Shown here piece after piece: positions 63,953-64,000 of a stretch of 64,000 bases of DNA. Under the pieces are notes generated by a model that was not told where the DNA came from, ran no database searches, and was given only the letters and a program-made list of their open reading frames with translations. Source of the DNA: Neptuniibacter marinus (GTDB taxonomy: Bacteria; Pseudomonadota; Gammaproteobacteria; Pseudomonadales; Balneatricaceae); NCBI RefSeq assembly GCF_001597725.1, contig NZ_LUTR01000003.1:1-64000 (forward strand). Direction: 5' to 3'. Every line of letters begins with the position of its first letter. Within the stretch, counting starts at the first letter, position 1. A program made the translations under genes and the position numbers.

Positions 63953-64000
63953 ATGATGAATACCATTCGATCTTTCATGCGAACGCTGTTGATGTGCGCT
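63953..64000 (+). CDS. Start of an exported protein under the guanidine riboswitch (partial)
   Basis: Begins at tandem ATG codons (63953 or 63956) after AGGTGAAG. The sixteen codons visible (MNTIRSFMRTLLMCA) look like a signal peptide start. It is likely the periplasmic binding protein of an ABC transporter of guanidine-responsive operons. The rest is outside the window. Confidence 0.7.
   Translation, partial: MMNTIRSFMRTLLMCA

Noticed and set aside
1-64000. CRISPR arrays, insertion sequences, prophage genes
   Set aside because: No regularly spaced repeats, transposase, integrase or phage structural genes were seen.

Overview
The window looks like chromosomal DNA from a marine gammaproteobacterium of the Oceanospirillales type (Neptunomonas, Amphritea or Marinomonas-like). 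This is inferred from the gene repertoire (yciH, rlmF, queF, dgt, nasST, NarK-type nitrate transporter, Slam system), moderate GC content and gene order, not from any database search. Nearly all of it is coding. I see no insertion sequence, prophage or CRISPR array.

Left part (1-29,600). Two identical tRNA-Gly/tRNA-Glu pairs form a tandem repeat. They are followed by an operon of a PstS-like periplasmic protein, a porin-like barrel and a GGDEF-EAL sensor protein. Next comes a five-gene operon (ABC exporter pair, queF, ydjA-like nitroreductase, YiiD-type thioesterase), a copper ATPase, a periplasmic cyclophilin, and a chemotaxis receptor gene broken by both a frameshift and an amber stop. A MocR-type regulator, a dGTPase-like protein, yciH, a 36-residue membrane ORF and a retropepsin-like protein follow. 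An MMPL exporter / LolA-like / outer-membrane barrel operon comes next. Its TetR gene and the operon each carry the same TGACG-N3-CGTCA palindrome upstream.

Centre (29,900-36,700). A minus-strand cluster encodes a TonB-dependent receptor, a secreted Slam-substrate-like protein without a lipobox, a Slam outer-membrane translocator and a Crp/Fnr regulator. Fur-box-like sites lie in front of the receptor and of the regulator. The layout matches hemophilin-type heme acquisition loci.

Nitrate assimilation (36,900-53,400). On the minus strand, nrtA-nrtB-nrtC, a NarK-type transporter, a PP2C/Ser-Thr kinase, nirB and nirD run in one direction. nasS-nasT and the divergent nasA follow. nirB is fused to an extra NasC-like flavoprotein module. 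Leaders before nrtA, narK and nirB each contain an intrinsic terminator whose 5' arm overlaps a small hairpin with the same hexaloop AAAGGC, as expected for antitermination by the ANTAR protein NasT. Sigma-54 promoters precede nrtA, nirB and nasA.

Right part (53,500-64,000). A DUF454 protein, an HDOD protein and RlmF are followed by an operon ending in a 1,695-residue protein. That protein joins a pseudokinase, an AAA/TPR region, a GAF domain and an active-looking GGDEF domain. The window ends in a guanidine-I (ykkC) riboswitch behind a sigma-54-like promoter and the first codons of a probably exported protein, so a guanidine-use operon probably continues beyond the edge.
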